Source: an uncultured Shewanella sp. | Lineage (GTDB): Bacteria > Pseudomonadota > Gammaproteobacteria > Enterobacterales > Shewanellaceae | Length of the DNA: 64,000 nt | Direction of reading: 5' to 3' | Assembly: GCA_947503555.1 (NCBI GenBank) | Contig: CANNEE010000004.1 | Span: 1 to 64,000, forward strand | Shown here: one piece after another, positions 9,772-18,501 of the stretch | Layout of the letters: the number at the start of each line of letters is the position of its first letter | Numbering within the stretch: position 1 is the first letter of the stretch | The notes under the pieces: generated by a model | The model's input: only the letters and a program-made list of their open reading frames with translations | Database searches by the model: none | What the model was told of the DNA's origin: nothing | Made by a program: the position numbers and the translations under genes

Positions 9772-10434
9772 TCAACTTGCATTAAGGTCGCGTGTTATAG
9801 CAGATTCTGACGTTTTTTGCATCAAAATGAGCTCATCCGTGGCAAATTTTAGCTCAAACCCATAATGTCTGGCCAAATAGCTGAATGTTTTGCTCTGGTA
9901 AAAGCAGACATGAAGATGATTGTTCTTATGATGCCATTTGGAGAAAGCATCAATATTGGTTAATAAACGGGTATTAATCCCTAACCAGCCATTGGGTTTT
10001 AATAAAACAGAAAATTGCTGCCATTCCCTTGCTGGGCGAGTGAAATGCTCTAAAGCCTGATAACAAGCGATAAAATCATAATGGTGCTTAAGGGGACGAG
10101 TATTGGTCGAGCTAACCGGGTTAAATTGCTCTATGGTGTGTCCGTGCTTAACTGTGAGTACATGCTCTTGGGGTAAAGGGCAACCGTAATTTAAGCCTGT
10201 TAATTCTGTACCTGTCTCAGCGGCCAAGGTATTGATGAAGGTATTGATGAACTGAGAGTGTTTATTGAGCTTGTGGCGTTTGTTTTGCTGGTGGCTATTT
10301 TGAATATGATGGGGAAAGTGACTTTGCGCATCGGCAAACACTAAATCGCAAGTTCCACAAAGATAGAAGCTACGCTTTTTATCTTGGAAGCTAAGTTGGG
10401 TCTGCGAAGAATGGCAAAGAGGGCACTTAGGCAT
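9772..10434 (-). CDS. Zinc-ribbon class I SAM-dependent methyltransferase
   Basis: A 220-residue protein. The N-terminus has two CxxC pairs (CPLCHSSQ and LCGTCDLVF) forming a zinc ribbon. The rest resembles a methyltransferase of the class I fold (Methyltransf_23-like): DFIACYQALEHFTRPAREW is the usual post-motif II segment and NGWLGINTRLL the following strand. The glycine-rich SAM loop is weak (TGLNYGCPLP). The substrate is unknown. It sits 57 bp upstream of yihI on the same strand and downstream of the csr-type RNA terminator. It is not part of the E. coli version of this locus. Confidence 0.7.
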   Translation of the reverse strand: MPKCPLCHSSQTQLSFQDKKRSFYLCGTCDLVFADAQSHFPHHIQNSHQQNKRHKLNKHSQFINTFINTLAAETGTELTGLNYGCPLPQEHVLTVKHGHTIEQFNPVSSTNTRPLKHHYDFIACYQALEHFTRPAREWQQFSVLLKPNGWLGINTRLLTNIDAFSKWHHKNNHLHVCFYQSKTFSYLARHYGFELKFATDELILMQKTSESAITRDLNAS

Positions 10435-10532
10435 TGAAGTGTTAAGCTCTGTTTTTCTTAAACTTAGTATACCTATTGTTGATTAGATGTCATTAGTTTG
10501 GGTGTTATTCTTGAGGCTGGTTTTAGTGTAAG

Positions 10533-10915
10533 AAAAAAGGCGACAGTATCGACTGTCGCCTTATTGATTGGTGCAAATGGCACCTTATTCTTGATTTCAA
10601 GTATCCATACTTGCTATGTGACTTTCCCGGTCAATCTCCATTTTATTTTTGTTGCTTTCCATGCGCTTTTTTTAGTTCTCGGTCTTCCAGACACTTTCTT
10701 CATTTACTGCTTTCGTCCAGATTGCAGATTCACTGTAATCAATCGTCTTCTTTGACGCTTAGTTGACCATCCGTGTCTTACAAATATCTTCCAGTGATAG
10801 CTTTGCTTCCAGCAAGAGCATTCAAAAGCATGTTAGCTTCTTATGCCACTATTCGAATCCTTCAAATAGCATCCTGTTGGTGCAAGTTCCCTGATCCCGT
10901 AAGGAGAGTGCTAAA
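10533..10915 (-). ncRNA. csrC: CsrB/CsrC-type regulatory RNA (CsrA-sequestering)
   Basis: A minus-strand RNA inferred from three observations. It ends in a perfect terminator (GGCGACAGT, CGAT loop, ACTGTCGCC, six T). Upstream of that, about eleven GGA motifs are spread over 350 bases, several inside small hairpin loops: GTCTGGAAGAC, TGCTGGAAGCA, AAGTATGGATACTT. Finally it lies between engB and yihI and on the same strand as yihI and hemN, exactly where E. coli has csrC. Such RNAs bind and titrate the translational regulator CsrA and are normally activated by BarA/UvrY. The 5' end near 10915 is a guess. A lone TGTAAG at 11063 could be half of a UvrY site, but its partner half is missing. Confidence 0.8.
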
Positions 10916-11177
10916 CAGCGTGGCGGTTAAATTAACCTATTCCTTACTAAATGTTACTGACCTGAATTTCACTCTGAAATCACGACCCATTATTATTTTT
11001 AGCGGGCGGTCTAAGTTATATTATTGTTATTAGTTAACTTTATTCTTATATCTTAAATGTAATGTAAGCCGAAATCTGTTCGTTGTTAATATTATTTTTG
11101 TACAAACAGTTGGGTTCATCTCGGTACGGGCACAATTAAAACCAAAATAGTGATCTATGTCAAGTATTTATGTTTTC

Positions 11178-11197
11178 AGTTTACGTTAACGTAAACT
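11178..11197. promoter_or_regulatory. Perfect 20-bp palindrome, LiuR-like operator
   Basis: AGTTTACGTTAACGTAAACT reads the same on both strands. The core TTTACGTTAACGTAAA resembles the operator motif described for the MerR-family regulator LiuR, which controls branched-chain amino acid degradation in Shewanella and relatives. It lies 51 bp beyond the cytochrome c4 stop codon and about 260 bp upstream of the csr-type RNA, so no obvious target start is adjacent. Confidence 0.45.
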
Positions 11198-11207
11198 TTG
11201 AGGTGTA

Positions 11208-11235
11208 AAAAAAGAGTGACAATGCACTCTTTTTT
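11208..11235. terminator. Terminator of the cytochrome c4 gene
   Basis: The stem AAAAAAGAGTG / CACTCTTTTTT with loop ACAATG sits 14 bp after the cytochrome c4 stop codon. A and T runs on the two sides make it usable in both directions. Confidence 0.8.
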
Positions 11236-11248
11236 ATGTTCAAGCGTC

Positions 11249-11869
11249 TTATTTTAAGCTAGCGATATAGCTAGAAAGTGCTTGAATATCTTCATCATTT
11301 AACTTTTTAGCAATATCTTGCATCATGCCGTTCAAGTCGTTGTTACGTGTACCGTCACGGAATTTTGTTAATTGAATCTTGATATAGTTTGCATGTTGGC
11401 CACCAATGTTAGGGAAGCCAGCCAATTCAGAACCTTTACCATCTGGTCCATGGCAAGCCATACAAGAAGTGATACCACGAGACATATCACCACCTTTATA
11501 CAACTTCTCACCTAGCTCGGGTACATTTTCAACTGGCGTAACGCTTTGGGCTTGGCTAGCGAAATAAGCAGATAGATCTTTAATATCTTGGTCTGTTAAT
11601 GCTGCAGTCATGCCGCCCATAATGGGATCCATACGACCTTCTTTACCACCAGTTTGCATTGCACTACGAAAATCGTGCAATTGCTTTTCTATATAGGTAG
11701 CATGTTGTCCTGCAATTTTAGGGTACATATCGATCATGCTATTTCCGTCCACATTGTGGCAGGCGGCACATACAAGTGATTTAGCCTTTCCGGCTTCAAC
11801 GTTACCTTCAGCTTGTGCAGGTGAAGATATAGCGGCAATAACAGACAGCGCAAGAGCTAACTTTTTCAT
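11249..11869 (-). CDS. Periplasmic diheme cytochrome c4
   Basis: A 206-residue exported protein. The signal peptide ends at AQA (MKKLALALSVIAAISSPAQA). Two CxxCH haem-binding sites (CAACH and CMACH) sit in two similar halves, each followed by a likely Met axial ligand (DPIMGGM and NGMMQDI). This is the two-domain cytochrome c4 plan. Cytochrome c4 passes electrons from the bc1 complex to terminal oxidases such as cbb3 in the periplasm. The gene stands alone between engB, which diverges from it, and a terminator. It is commonly found beside engB in Shewanella and Pseudomonas-type genomes. Confidence 0.93.
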   Translation of the reverse strand: MKKLALALSVIAAISSPAQAEGNVEAGKAKSLVCAACHNVDGNSMIDMYPKIAGQHATYIEKQLHDFRSAMQTGGKEGRMDPIMGGMTAALTDQDIKDLSAYFASQAQSVTPVENVPELGEKLYKGGDMSRGITSCMACHGPDGKGSELAGFPNIGGQHANYIKIQLTKFRDGTRNNDLNGMMQDIAKKLNDEDIQALSSYIASLK

Positions 11870-12040
11870 GGCGTTCCAACTTCTTGTTAAGATTATTGTC
11901 CTGAGCTTACTAGGGTGACCTGCAAGCGTGGTAAAATATAAATAGTGTGATCGGGCTAATATTTTACACGAAAACGTGGAAAAGTAAGCAATTCTTCAAT
12001 ATTTATGGTATTGAAAGTGAAAATTTCTGGAGTTTAAACC

Positions 12041-12700
12041 GTGATTGAATCTCGAATTGATTTTCGTAAAGCTAAATTTTTAATCAGTGCGCCCGATATT
12101 GCGCACCTAGATGAATATCTTCCTGGTGATGTTGGAGTCGAGATTGCATTTGCTGGTCGTTCTAATGCGGGTAAGTCTAGTGCGTTAAACGCATTAACTG
12201 AGCAAAAGAGTTTAGCCCGTACGAGTAAAACTCCGGGGCGAACGCAGTTAATTAACGTATTTGCCCTAGATGATAATCGCCGTCTTGTGGATCTGCCTGG
12301 TTATGGCTTTGCTCAGGTTCCAATGGCGATGAAGAAAAAATGGCAGCAAGCATTAGGTGAATACTTACAGGTGCGCCGTTGTTTAAGCGGTGTGGTGGTA
12401 TTAATGGATATTCGTCACCCGCTGAAAGATTTAGATAGACAAATGATTGAGTGGGCGGTGGAAAGTGAAATTCCAGTATTGGCACTACTCACCAAGGCGG
12501 ACAAGCTTGCACAAAGCGCGCGCATGAAGACAGTTAATCAGGTACGTAAAGAGTTATCTGACATGAAAGATTGGGTGCAGGTTGAAGCCTTTTCGGCATT
12601 GAAGGGAACCAACAAGCCCAAGGTGCTGTCGATTCTGAATGAATGGTGCCATCCTGAGTGGTTGATGCAAGAGCTCGCTCAACAAGAAGATGATGCTTAG
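12041..12700 (+). CDS. engB: Ribosome biogenesis GTPase EngB (YihA/YsxC)
   Basis: A 219-residue GTPase of the TrmE-Era-EngA-EngB group, needed for assembly of the large ribosomal subunit. Walker A reads GRSNAGKSS, followed by the switch region TSKTPGRTQ, the G3 motif DLPGYGFA and the G4 motif TKAD (LLTKADKL). The length is standard. The start is GTG at 12041, with GGAG nine bases upstream. It diverges from the cytochrome c4 gene and ends in a clear terminator before the small-RNA cluster preceding polA, as in E. coli. Confidence 0.95.
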   Translation: MIESRIDFRKAKFLISAPDIAHLDEYLPGDVGVEIAFAGRSNAGKSSALNALTEQKSLARTSKTPGRTQLINVFALDDNRRLVDLPGYGFAQVPMAMKKKWQQALGEYLQVRRCLSGVVVLMDIRHPLKDLDRQMIEWAVESEIPVLALLTKADKLAQSARMKTVNQVRKELSDMKDWVQVEAFSALKGTNKPKVLSILNEWCHPEWLMQELAQQEDDA

Positions 12701-12725
12701 TCCTGTTTTAAACTCATTTGAACTG

Positions 12726-12755
12726 AAAAACCAGCAACTGATTGCTGGTTTTTTT
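12726..12755 (+). terminator. engB terminator
   Basis: The stem AAAAACCAGCAA / TTGCTGGTTTTT with loop CTGA ends in a run of T, 26 bp after the engB stop codon. Confidence 0.9.
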
Positions 12756-12818
12756 CTGCCTAAATTTAAGTTGACGGTTGCAGAGGTATAACAAGGAATA
12801 AGAGCTTCTGGGAATAGA

Positions 12819-12926
12819 TAAAAAAATACCGATGATAGTTATCATCGGTACTCAAATTAGCTTTTTGGGAAAGCTAAATCAACAAGACTCAAGTACTACC
12901 TAATATGCGATAGCGCTTAATAAGCA
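12819..12926 (-). ncRNA. Candidate small RNA downstream of Spot 42
   Basis: A perfect 10-bp terminator stem (TACCGATGAT, loop AACT, ATCATCGGTA on the minus strand) followed by seven T stands alone, 140 bases beyond the Spot 42 terminator, with no reading frame leading into it. A second hairpin (TTAGCTTT / AAAGCTAA) lies just upstream of it. A possible promoter is TTTACT at 12956-12961 with TAATAG at 12934-12939, 16 bp apart, giving an RNA of roughly 105 nt. The terminator is clear; the promoter is weak. I recall a second sRNA being described near spf in Aliivibrio, but I cannot test homology here. Confidence 0.5.
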
Positions 12927-12993
12927 GATGATACTATTAAAAATTAAATTTTTGAAGTAAATACTCTAGTTGGCTGAAAATAAATTTAAGACG

Positions 12994-13101
12994 AAAAAAA
13001 GCCCCAGCAAACTAGGTTTGCTGGGGCGCCATAATTTGGCTTGTCACTATTAAGTGAAATAAAGGTCTGAAAGATAGAACATCTTAACCTCTGTACCCTA
13101 C
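12994..13101 (-). ncRNA. spf: Spot 42 small regulatory RNA
   Basis: The minus strand from 13101 begins GTAGGGTACAGAGG and continues AAGATGTTCTATCTTTCAGA, nearly identical to E. coli Spot 42. It ends in a 12-bp GC-rich terminator (GCCCCAGCAAAC with loop CTA) and a T run. The length of about 108 nt matches the E. coli RNA (109 nt). It lies on the same strand as polA, downstream of it and facing engB, as in E. coli. Spot 42 is an Hfq-dependent RNA that represses genes of secondary carbon use and central metabolism. Confidence 0.95.
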
Positions 13102-13108
13102 GCAGAGA

Positions 13109-13183
13109 ATATTACTGCATTTATCAGAATATGAAAAACTGTTTTTTAATAAAAGCGACAGTAATGTGAACAAGATCTCACCT
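13109..13183 (-). promoter_or_regulatory. spf promoter with a CRP site
   Basis: A -10 hexamer TAATAT (13109-13114 on the minus strand) stands seven bases before the Spot 42 start, with a weak -35 (TTTTCA, 13132-13137). At 13162-13183 lies TGTGA-N6-TCTCA with flanks close to the CRP consensus. It is centred about 71 bases upstream of the RNA start. In E. coli cAMP-CRP represses spf. A site near -71 is more typical of CRP activation, so the sign of regulation here is open. Confidence 0.65.
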
Positions 13184-13295
13184 TTTGCGTAAAAAAGAAT
13201 CAATTTAAAGTGATAAAGTTTCATCTTTAACCAAGATGGCGTCTGGTTTGACGTGAATTTGCAGTTATTTTCGCCTAAATGTGAAATTTTTCGTC

Positions 13296-13321
13296 AAAAA
13301 AGCCCCGAAGGTACGGGGCTT
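13296..13321 (-). terminator. polA: polA terminator
   Basis: Read on the minus strand, the stem AGCCCCG / CGGGGCT (loop TACCTT) is followed by five T, 22 bp beyond the polA stop codon. Confidence 0.85.
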
Positions 13322-13343
13322 AGTCAAAAATGGCTGAAATAAT

Positions 13344-16103
13344 TTAGTGAGCTTGATCCCAAGTTTCTCCTAGCCCAGCTTCAGCTAATAGCTCAACATC
13401 GAGCTCCGCTGCTGCGGCCATAAGTTCACACACTTTACTTTGTAGGGCTTCTGCTTTGCTTTTATCGACTTCAAAGACCAATTCATCATGAACTTGCATA
13501 ATCATAGTGATATCCTGACTCGCTTCGGCCGCAATCCAATTATCAATATCTATCATGGCGCGTTTAATGATATCTGCTGCGGTACCTTGCATAGGGGCGT
13601 TAATGGCGGCACGCTCAGCCGCCTGACGGCGCATGGCATTTCTATCATTAATAGCAGGCAGATAGAGTCGACGGCCATTAAGGGTTGAGACATAACCTTG
13701 CTCTGCAGCGATGGCGCGAGTCTCTTCCATATACTTAAGTACACCTGGGTAACGTTTGAAGTAAGTATCTATATAGGACTGTGCTTCGTTACGAGGAATA
13801 TCCAGCTGCTTGGCTAGACCAAATGCCGACATGCCGTAGATAAGACCGAAGTTAACGGCTTTGGCACGCCTTCTTTGTTCTGCAGTTACTTCATCAAAGT
13901 CGACGTCAAAGACTTCGGCTGCCGTTGCTTTATGAATATCTTTACCTTCGGCAAAGGCGGTAAGTAAACCTTGGTCTTGCGATAGGTGTGCCATGATTCT
14001 TAGCTCGATTTGCGAGTAATCCGCAGCAAGAATTAGTTTGCCTTCAGGTGCAATAAAGGCATGGCGAATACGGCGACCTTCTTCGGTACGAATTGGAATG
14101 TTTTGCAGGTTAGGTTCGCTTGATGACAATCGTCCTGTTTGAGCGTTCGCTTGATGATAGCTAGTGTGCACACGCCCTGTTTGTGGATTGACCATTAATG
14201 GTAATTTGTCGGTATAGGTGCTCTTTAGTTTACTTAGGCTGCGATGTTCAAGAATGATCTTAGGCAGCGGATAATCTAAAGCCAGCTCGACTAACACTTC
14301 CTCAGCTGTCGAAGGTGCGCCCTTGGGAGTCTTTTTGATGACCGGGTAACCAAGTTTTTCAAAGAAAAGAGCCTGTAATTGCTTTGGAGAGCCTAGATTG
14401 AATTTTTCTCCAGCTATCTCAAAGGCCTTTTGTTCTAGCTCATCGATAGTGCGCGCGAGTTCTTCACTCTGTTGACCAAGCAGCATAGAGTCGATTAATA
14501 CACCGCCGCGCTCTATCTTTGAGAGCACAGAAACAAGAGGTAGTTCATAGTCGGTAAACAGCTTGGCAAGTTCAGGCTCTTTCTCTAGTCTTGGCCATAG
14601 GTGTTGGTGTAAACGCAGGGTGATATCGGCATCTTCGGCTGCATAAGGCGCAGCAACATCAAGCTCAATCTGGTTAAAGGTAAGTTGTTTAGCACCTTTG
14701 CCGGCGATCTCTTCAAAGCTGATATTTTTATGGCCTAAGTACTTCAGTGCTAGGCTATCCATATCATGACGTGATGCAACAGAATTAAACACATATGATT
14801 CCAGCATGGTATCGAAGGCGATTCCCTTAAGCTCGATACCTTGGTTGGCCAGTACGCTCATATCGTATTTAAGGTTTTGGCCGACCTTTTTGATCTCGAC
14901 ATTTTCTAGAATGGGTTTGAGTTTGGCTAAGACCTGTTCTTTATCTAGTTGCTCTGGCGCTCCCACATAATCGTGACCTAGCGGTAAATAGGCCGCGACT
15001 CCAGCTTCAACAGCAAAAGAGAGGCCGACTAATTCGGCTTCCATATAGTTGAGGCTGGTGGTTTCGGTATCTAAAGCAAATAGCTTGGCGTTTGAGAGTT
15101 TAGCAAGCCACTCATCTAGCGCTGCTTCTGTCAAAATTGTCTGATAGTCAGCGGTTATCTCCTTGGCTGGTTCGCTGGTTTCACCTGCCTCTTCTTTATT
15201 TGAGCTAGCTCGGCTTGAACTGTTATCCAGTACTTCGGCTAGCCAACGCTTGAACTCCATTTCACCATAGCATTTGATGAGCTCGTCTCTATTTGGCTCT
15301 TTGACGCTGAGTTGATGCCAGTCTTGCTCTAGCTCAACATCGAGCTTAATGGTGGCAAGCTCATAGGATAGCTTTAACATATCGCCGTGCTCTGCCAGTT
15401 TAGCAGGCATGGTTTTAGCGCCTCTAAATCCAAGTTCTGGCATTTTCTCTGGTGAAGCAAGTATTTGTTCAATGCCACCAACACCAGTCAGCATCGCCAA
15501 TGCGGTTTTCTCGCCTACACCCGGTAGTCCTGGAATGTTATCTGCCTTATCGCCTTGCAGGGCAAGTAGGTCGATAATCAGCTCTGGCCCTACACCAAAT
15601 TTTTCTGTGACTTCGGCTGGGCCCATCACTGTATTGGTCATGGTATTGATAAGAGTGATATTGTCATCAACCAGCTGCGCCATATCCTTATCACCTGTGC
15701 TAATAAGCACGGCGCGCCCTTCATCACTGGCTTGCCTAGCTATGGTGCCGATAACATCATCAGCTTCTACCCCTGGAATGCTGATAAGCGGCAAGCCAAG
15801 TGCATGAATAATGCGATGTAAAGGCTCTATTTGGCTTCTTAGGTCATCTGGCATAGGTGGACGATGGGCTTTGTAGTCGGCGTACATGTCATTACGGAAG
15901 GTTTTGCCTTTGGCATCGAACACCACAGCCATCTGCGAAGGTTGATATTGGTTTATCAGGCTTCGAAGCATATTAATCACGCCGTAAACGGCACCCGTTG
16001 CTTCACCCTTAGAATTAGTCAGGTGAGGTGGAGCATAGTAAGCGCGATATAAGTATGAAGAACCATCCACAAGAACCAGTGGGTTTTCAGCGATATTAGG
16101 CAT
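13344..16103 (-). CDS. polA: DNA polymerase I
   Basis: Three-domain repair and Okazaki-fragment polymerase of about 919 residues (E. coli 928). The N-terminal 5'-3' exonuclease ([39 protein letters not shown]) is complete. The 3'-5' proofreading domain keeps DTETTSL and the late AEDADI aspartate. The polymerase domain has DYSQIELR, the finger helix [13 protein letters not shown] and HDELVFEV. All three activities should therefore be intact. The frame is open to 16187. The ATG at 16103 ([14 protein letters not shown]) is preferred because homologs begin about there; the ATG at 16115 is equally possible and neither has a strong ribosome binding site. Confidence 0.96.
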   Translation of the reverse strand: MPNIAENPLVLVDGSSYLYRAYYAPPHLTNSKGEATGAVYGVINMLRSLINQYQPSQMAVVFDAKGKTFRNDMYADYKAHRPPMPDDLRSQIEPLHRIIHALGLPLISIPGVEADDVIGTIARQASDEGRAVLISTGDKDMAQLVDDNITLINTMTNTVMGPAEVTEKFGVGPELIIDLLALQGDKADNIPGLPGVGEKTALAMLTGVGGIEQILASPEKMPELGFRGAKTMPAKLAEHGDMLKLSYELATIKLDVELEQDWHQLSVKEPNRDELIKCYGEMEFKRWLAEVLDNSSSRASSNKEEAGETSEPAKEITADYQTILTEAALDEWLAKLSNAKLFALDTETTSLNYMEAELVGLSFAVEAGVAAYLPLGHDYVGAPEQLDKEQVLAKLKPILENVEIKKVGQNLKYDMSVLANQGIELKGIAFDTMLESYVFNSVASRHDMDSLALKYLGHKNISFEEIAGKGAKQLTFNQIELDVAAPYAAEDADITLRLHQHLWPRLEKEPELAKLFTDYELPLVSVLSKIERGGVLIDSMLLGQQSEELARTIDELEQKAFEIAGEKFNLGSPKQLQALFFEKLGYPVIKKTPKGAPSTAEEVLVELALDYPLPKIILEHRSLSKLKSTYTDKLPLMVNPQTGRVHTSYHQANAQTGRLSSSEPNLQNIPIRTEEGRRIRHAFIAPEGKLILAADYSQIELRIMAHLSQDQGLLTAFAEGKDIHKATAAEVFDVDFDEVTAEQRRRAKAVNFGLIYGMSAFGLAKQLDIPRNEAQSYIDTYFKRYPGVLKYMEETRAIAAEQGYVSTLNGRRLYLPAINDRNAMRRQAAERAAINAPMQGTAADIIKRAMIDIDNWIAAEASQDITMIMQVHDELVFEVDKSKAEALQSKVCELMAAAAELDVELLAEAGLGETWDQAH

Positions 16104-16490
16104 AGTTTTTGGCATTAATGACAGTGAAATCCGGTGGCGATAGCATGACACAAAACGTTTTTCTCGGCCACGACTAATCCCATCCAAGCTTGTGGATAAG
16201 TCTGTGAGTTAAAAGAATAAAAAACGGAACAAAGAAAAAGTAGAGTCAATGCACTTTTTCTTATGGTTATGATTAAAAAAGATTTTTTTCTTTTTTATAA
16301 GTTTGCTAGCGTATCTTGCTATACGCAAAGGTTTGTGGATTCTTGTATATTTTCCAAAAACTTTCCTTGATTCTTGGTTTAAATTTCAACACTTGTTAAA
16401 GTTGATGCACTAACTTAGCATGATTTTTAATCAGATCAAGAGATTTATCTTAAGTTTGTTAAATCTAAATGACATAAGAGGCAATTTTTA
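16104..16490. other. polA/elbB divergent promoter region
   Basis: An AT-rich gap of almost 390 bp holding the promoters of polA (minus) and elbB (plus). A hairpin GCGTAT / ATACGC with loop CTTGCT lies around 16309-16326. No RNA gene or operator was recognised. Confidence 0.4.
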
Positions 16491-17153
16491 ATGAAGAATA
16501 TTGCAGTTCTTTTGAGTGGGTGTGGTGTGTTTGATGGTGCAGAAATCCATGAGTCGGTTTTGACTCTGTTAGCGCTATCCAATGCGGGGGTTAAGTATCA
16601 GTGTTTTGCGCCTGATATTGAGCAGATGCATGTTGTGAATCACCTTTCTGGTGAAGTTGATGTAAGCCATAGCCGCAATGTATTGGTGGAGTCCGCCCGT
16701 ATTGCGAGGGGGGAGATTAAAGCGGCTGATACTTTAGAGGTTAACGAGTTTGATGGCTTAATTGTACCTGGTGGTTTTGGCGCAGCTAAGAATCTCTGTA
16801 ACTTTGCAGTAAATGGTAGTGAGAGCGAACTTGCTCCGGAAACAGAAGCCTTTATTAGTGAATTTGTGCTAGCCAAAAAGCCAGTGGGTTTCTTATGTAT
16901 TGCGCCTGTGATGATCCCTAAGCTCTACGGCAAAGGTGCTAAAGGCACCATAGGTACAGATTCTGATACAGCTCAAGCCTTTAATTTAATGGGGGGCGAT
17001 CATCAAAATGCCAATGTTGATGAGATAGTGGTGGATCTCGACAATAAACTGGTAAGTACACCTGCCTATATGCTGGCTGGCTCACTATCCGAGGTCAATG
17101 CGGGGATCACTAAGCTAGTGGCTAAAGTGATAGAGTTGTGCGATGCCAAATGA
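16491..17153 (+). CDS. elbB: ElbB, DJ-1/PfpI-family glyoxalase-like protein
   Basis: A 220-residue DJ-1/PfpI-superfamily protein. The N-terminus MKNIAVLLSGCGVFDGAEIHE and the nucleophile segment GFLCIAPVM (Cys in the elbow) identify ElbB, earlier linked to isoprenoid biosynthesis and reported to have glyoxalase III activity in E. coli. It is cytosolic. The ATG at 16491 follows AAGAGGCAATTTTTA, an AGAGG ribosome binding site. It stands alone and ends in a terminator shared with the convergent glpG gene. Confidence 0.9.
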   Translation: MKNIAVLLSGCGVFDGAEIHESVLTLLALSNAGVKYQCFAPDIEQMHVVNHLSGEVDVSHSRNVLVESARIARGEIKAADTLEVNEFDGLIVPGGFGAAKNLCNFAVNGSESELAPETEAFISEFVLAKKPVGFLCIAPVMIPKLYGKGAKGTIGTDSDTAQAFNLMGGDHQNANVDEIVVDLDNKLVSTPAYMLAGSLSEVNAGITKLVAKVIELCDAK

Positions 17154-17216
17154 TAGCTAGATCTGGTTGCTCTTTGTTGCAATAACAACTTTGAAAGACC
17201 TCTTGGTTCTTGATTC

Positions 17217-17243
17217 AAACCGCCAGTAAGTCACTGGCGGTTT
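17217..17243 (+). terminator. elbB terminator
   Basis: The stem AAACCGCCAGT / ACTGGCGGTTT with loop AAGTC ends in T5 on the plus strand. It overlaps the region just after the glpG stop codon on the opposite strand. Confidence 0.85.
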
Positions 17244-17246
17244 TTG

Positions 17247-18089
17247 TTAGTTTATTTGGCGCCGTTGACTATCGAACCAGCCTTGAATTAAACCAATAAC
17301 TAAGCCTGCGACATGAGCACCATTCGCCATAGAGGGGCCAAGTAGATCGACGAAACCTAACACTAGCCAAAGTAACATAAAGCCTATATACGCATTAGGT
17401 AACCCAACACCAGTCTCTGGCCTGCGATTACCTAACACCCAGACATAACCTACTAGCCCATAAACGACTCCTGAGAGTCCGCCGAAGTTAGGGCCAGCCA
17501 CCCAATCTTGAACAACATTAGGTAAAGTACCTGCAACAATTAACAGTAGCAGTAGGGGTCTTAAACCTATGCGGTTTTCTATTTTTCCTCCCAAATACCA
17601 CCACCACAGGAGGTTAAAAATAATATGTAGAGCGGAAAAGTGTAATAAGCTGGGAGTAAACACACGCCATGCTTCGGCATAGTTTACGCTAGATGTAGCA
17701 CCAAAATAGGATAGTGCTGTATAGACTGACTCAGTAAAGCCAAAGTGCAAACCGACATACACAGAGATGCAAGCAAGCATCACCATTAAGGTTAGTGGCC
17801 CTGCTCCTGTTATAAATTGGCTAAAGAGTTGCAGACTTGGGGCGCCGTAATCCATTTGAGTACCTGTGCTGCCATTGTCCCAAGAGGCTTGACGATACTT
17901 AGTAGCAAAGGGATTTTGTATAAATGCATGAAACTCTCGAGTCGCTGTATCGACATCCTCTTGCCTGTCGACACTAATGATGACCCCTTGCTCAGCAGGG
18001 GTGATTCGGCAATCGACTTGCTGCCCCTTGAGGTAATCGACTAAGGCTTGTGCCGCTCTGGCATTTGGGAGTCTGCCTATTTCGATCAT
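17247..18089 (-). CDS. glpG: Rhomboid intramembrane serine protease GlpG
   Basis: About 280 residues: an N-terminal cytoplasmic domain (MIEIGRLPNARAAQALVDYL) followed by six predicted membrane helices. The catalytic Ser lies in GGLSGVVYG (about residue 204) and the catalytic His in NGAHVAGLVIG (about residue 256). The conserved ALHIIFNLLWWWYLG matches helix 2 with its HxxxN. GlpG cleaves membrane helices inside the inner membrane. The frame is open upstream to 18143, but the ATG at 18089 matches E. coli GlpG and leaves a 16-bp gap to glpE, with which it forms an operon. No glpR or glpD follows here. Confidence 0.92.
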   Translation of the reverse strand: MIEIGRLPNARAAQALVDYLKGQQVDCRITPAEQGVIISVDRQEDVDTATREFHAFIQNPFATKYRQASWDNGSTGTQMDYGAPSLQLFSQFITGAGPLTLMVMLACISVYVGLHFGFTESVYTALSYFGATSSVNYAEAWRVFTPSLLHFSALHIIFNLLWWWYLGGKIENRIGLRPLLLLLIVAGTLPNVVQDWVAGPNFGGLSGVVYGLVGYVWVLGNRRPETGVGLPNAYIGFMLLWLVLGFVDLLGPSMANGAHVAGLVIGLIQGWFDSQRRQIN

Positions 18090-18105
18090 AAATACTTTTA
18101 CCTTG

Positions 18106-18414
18106 TTATTGCTGTGCTTGTTGCCAAGCCTGATGACCGCCATCTAGGCTGTAGATATCATCAAAACCCTGCTCATGTAAATATTGTGCCGCACTTTGGC
18201 TACTAATACCGTGATAACAGACCACAACAAGCGGCTTATCCATATCGGCATCGGCAAGGTAATGGGCAAGATTTTCATTATTGAGGTTGAAAGCATTGGG
18301 AATATGGCTTGCTGCAAAGCTTGTGGCATCACGGATGTCGACTATTGCTAATTCAGTATCAATTGCTTGCATATGGGTAAGTTGTTGGACACTGAGGTGT
18401 TTAAAGTCAGACAT
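18106..18414 (-). CDS. glpE: Thiosulfate sulfurtransferase GlpE
   Basis: A single-domain rhodanese of 102 residues that moves sulfane sulfur from thiosulfate to cyanide or thioredoxin in the cytosol. The active-site loop is CYHGISSQ with the catalytic Cys, preceded by VDIRDATSFAASHIPNA and followed by SLDGGHQAW. The ATG at 18414 is preferred over an upstream in-frame ATG at 18435 because GGAG lies seven bases before it and E. coli GlpE starts at the same place. It is the first gene of the glpE-glpG pair and lies behind the tdh terminator. Confidence 0.92.
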   Translation of the reverse strand: MSDFKHLSVQQLTHMQAIDTELAIVDIRDATSFAASHIPNAFNLNNENLAHYLADADMDKPLVVVCYHGISSQSAAQYLHEQGFDDIYSLDGGHQAWQQAQQ

Positions 18415-18435
18415 AGGTTTCTCCATAACAGGCAT

Positions 18436-18467
18436 AAATAAAAACAGAAGAGCAAGCTCTTCTGTTT
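18436..18467 (-). terminator. kbl-tdh operon terminator
   Basis: The 12-bp stem AAACAGAAGAGC / GCTCTTCTGTTT is followed on the minus strand by TTTATTTAT, 35 bp past the tdh stop codon. Confidence 0.8.
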
Positions 18468-18501
18468 ATGTTACCTCAATCACATTTAGATAGGTATTGG
18501 C

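Noticed and set aside
10498-11033. Two open plus-strand frames of about 85 residues
   Set aside because: No ribosome binding site and no family resemblance; they lie over the csr-type RNA with its minus-strand terminator.
11051-11068. Possible UvrY/GacA box upstream of the csr-type RNA
   Set aside because: Only one TGTAAG half is present and the second half is not at the required distance or orientation.
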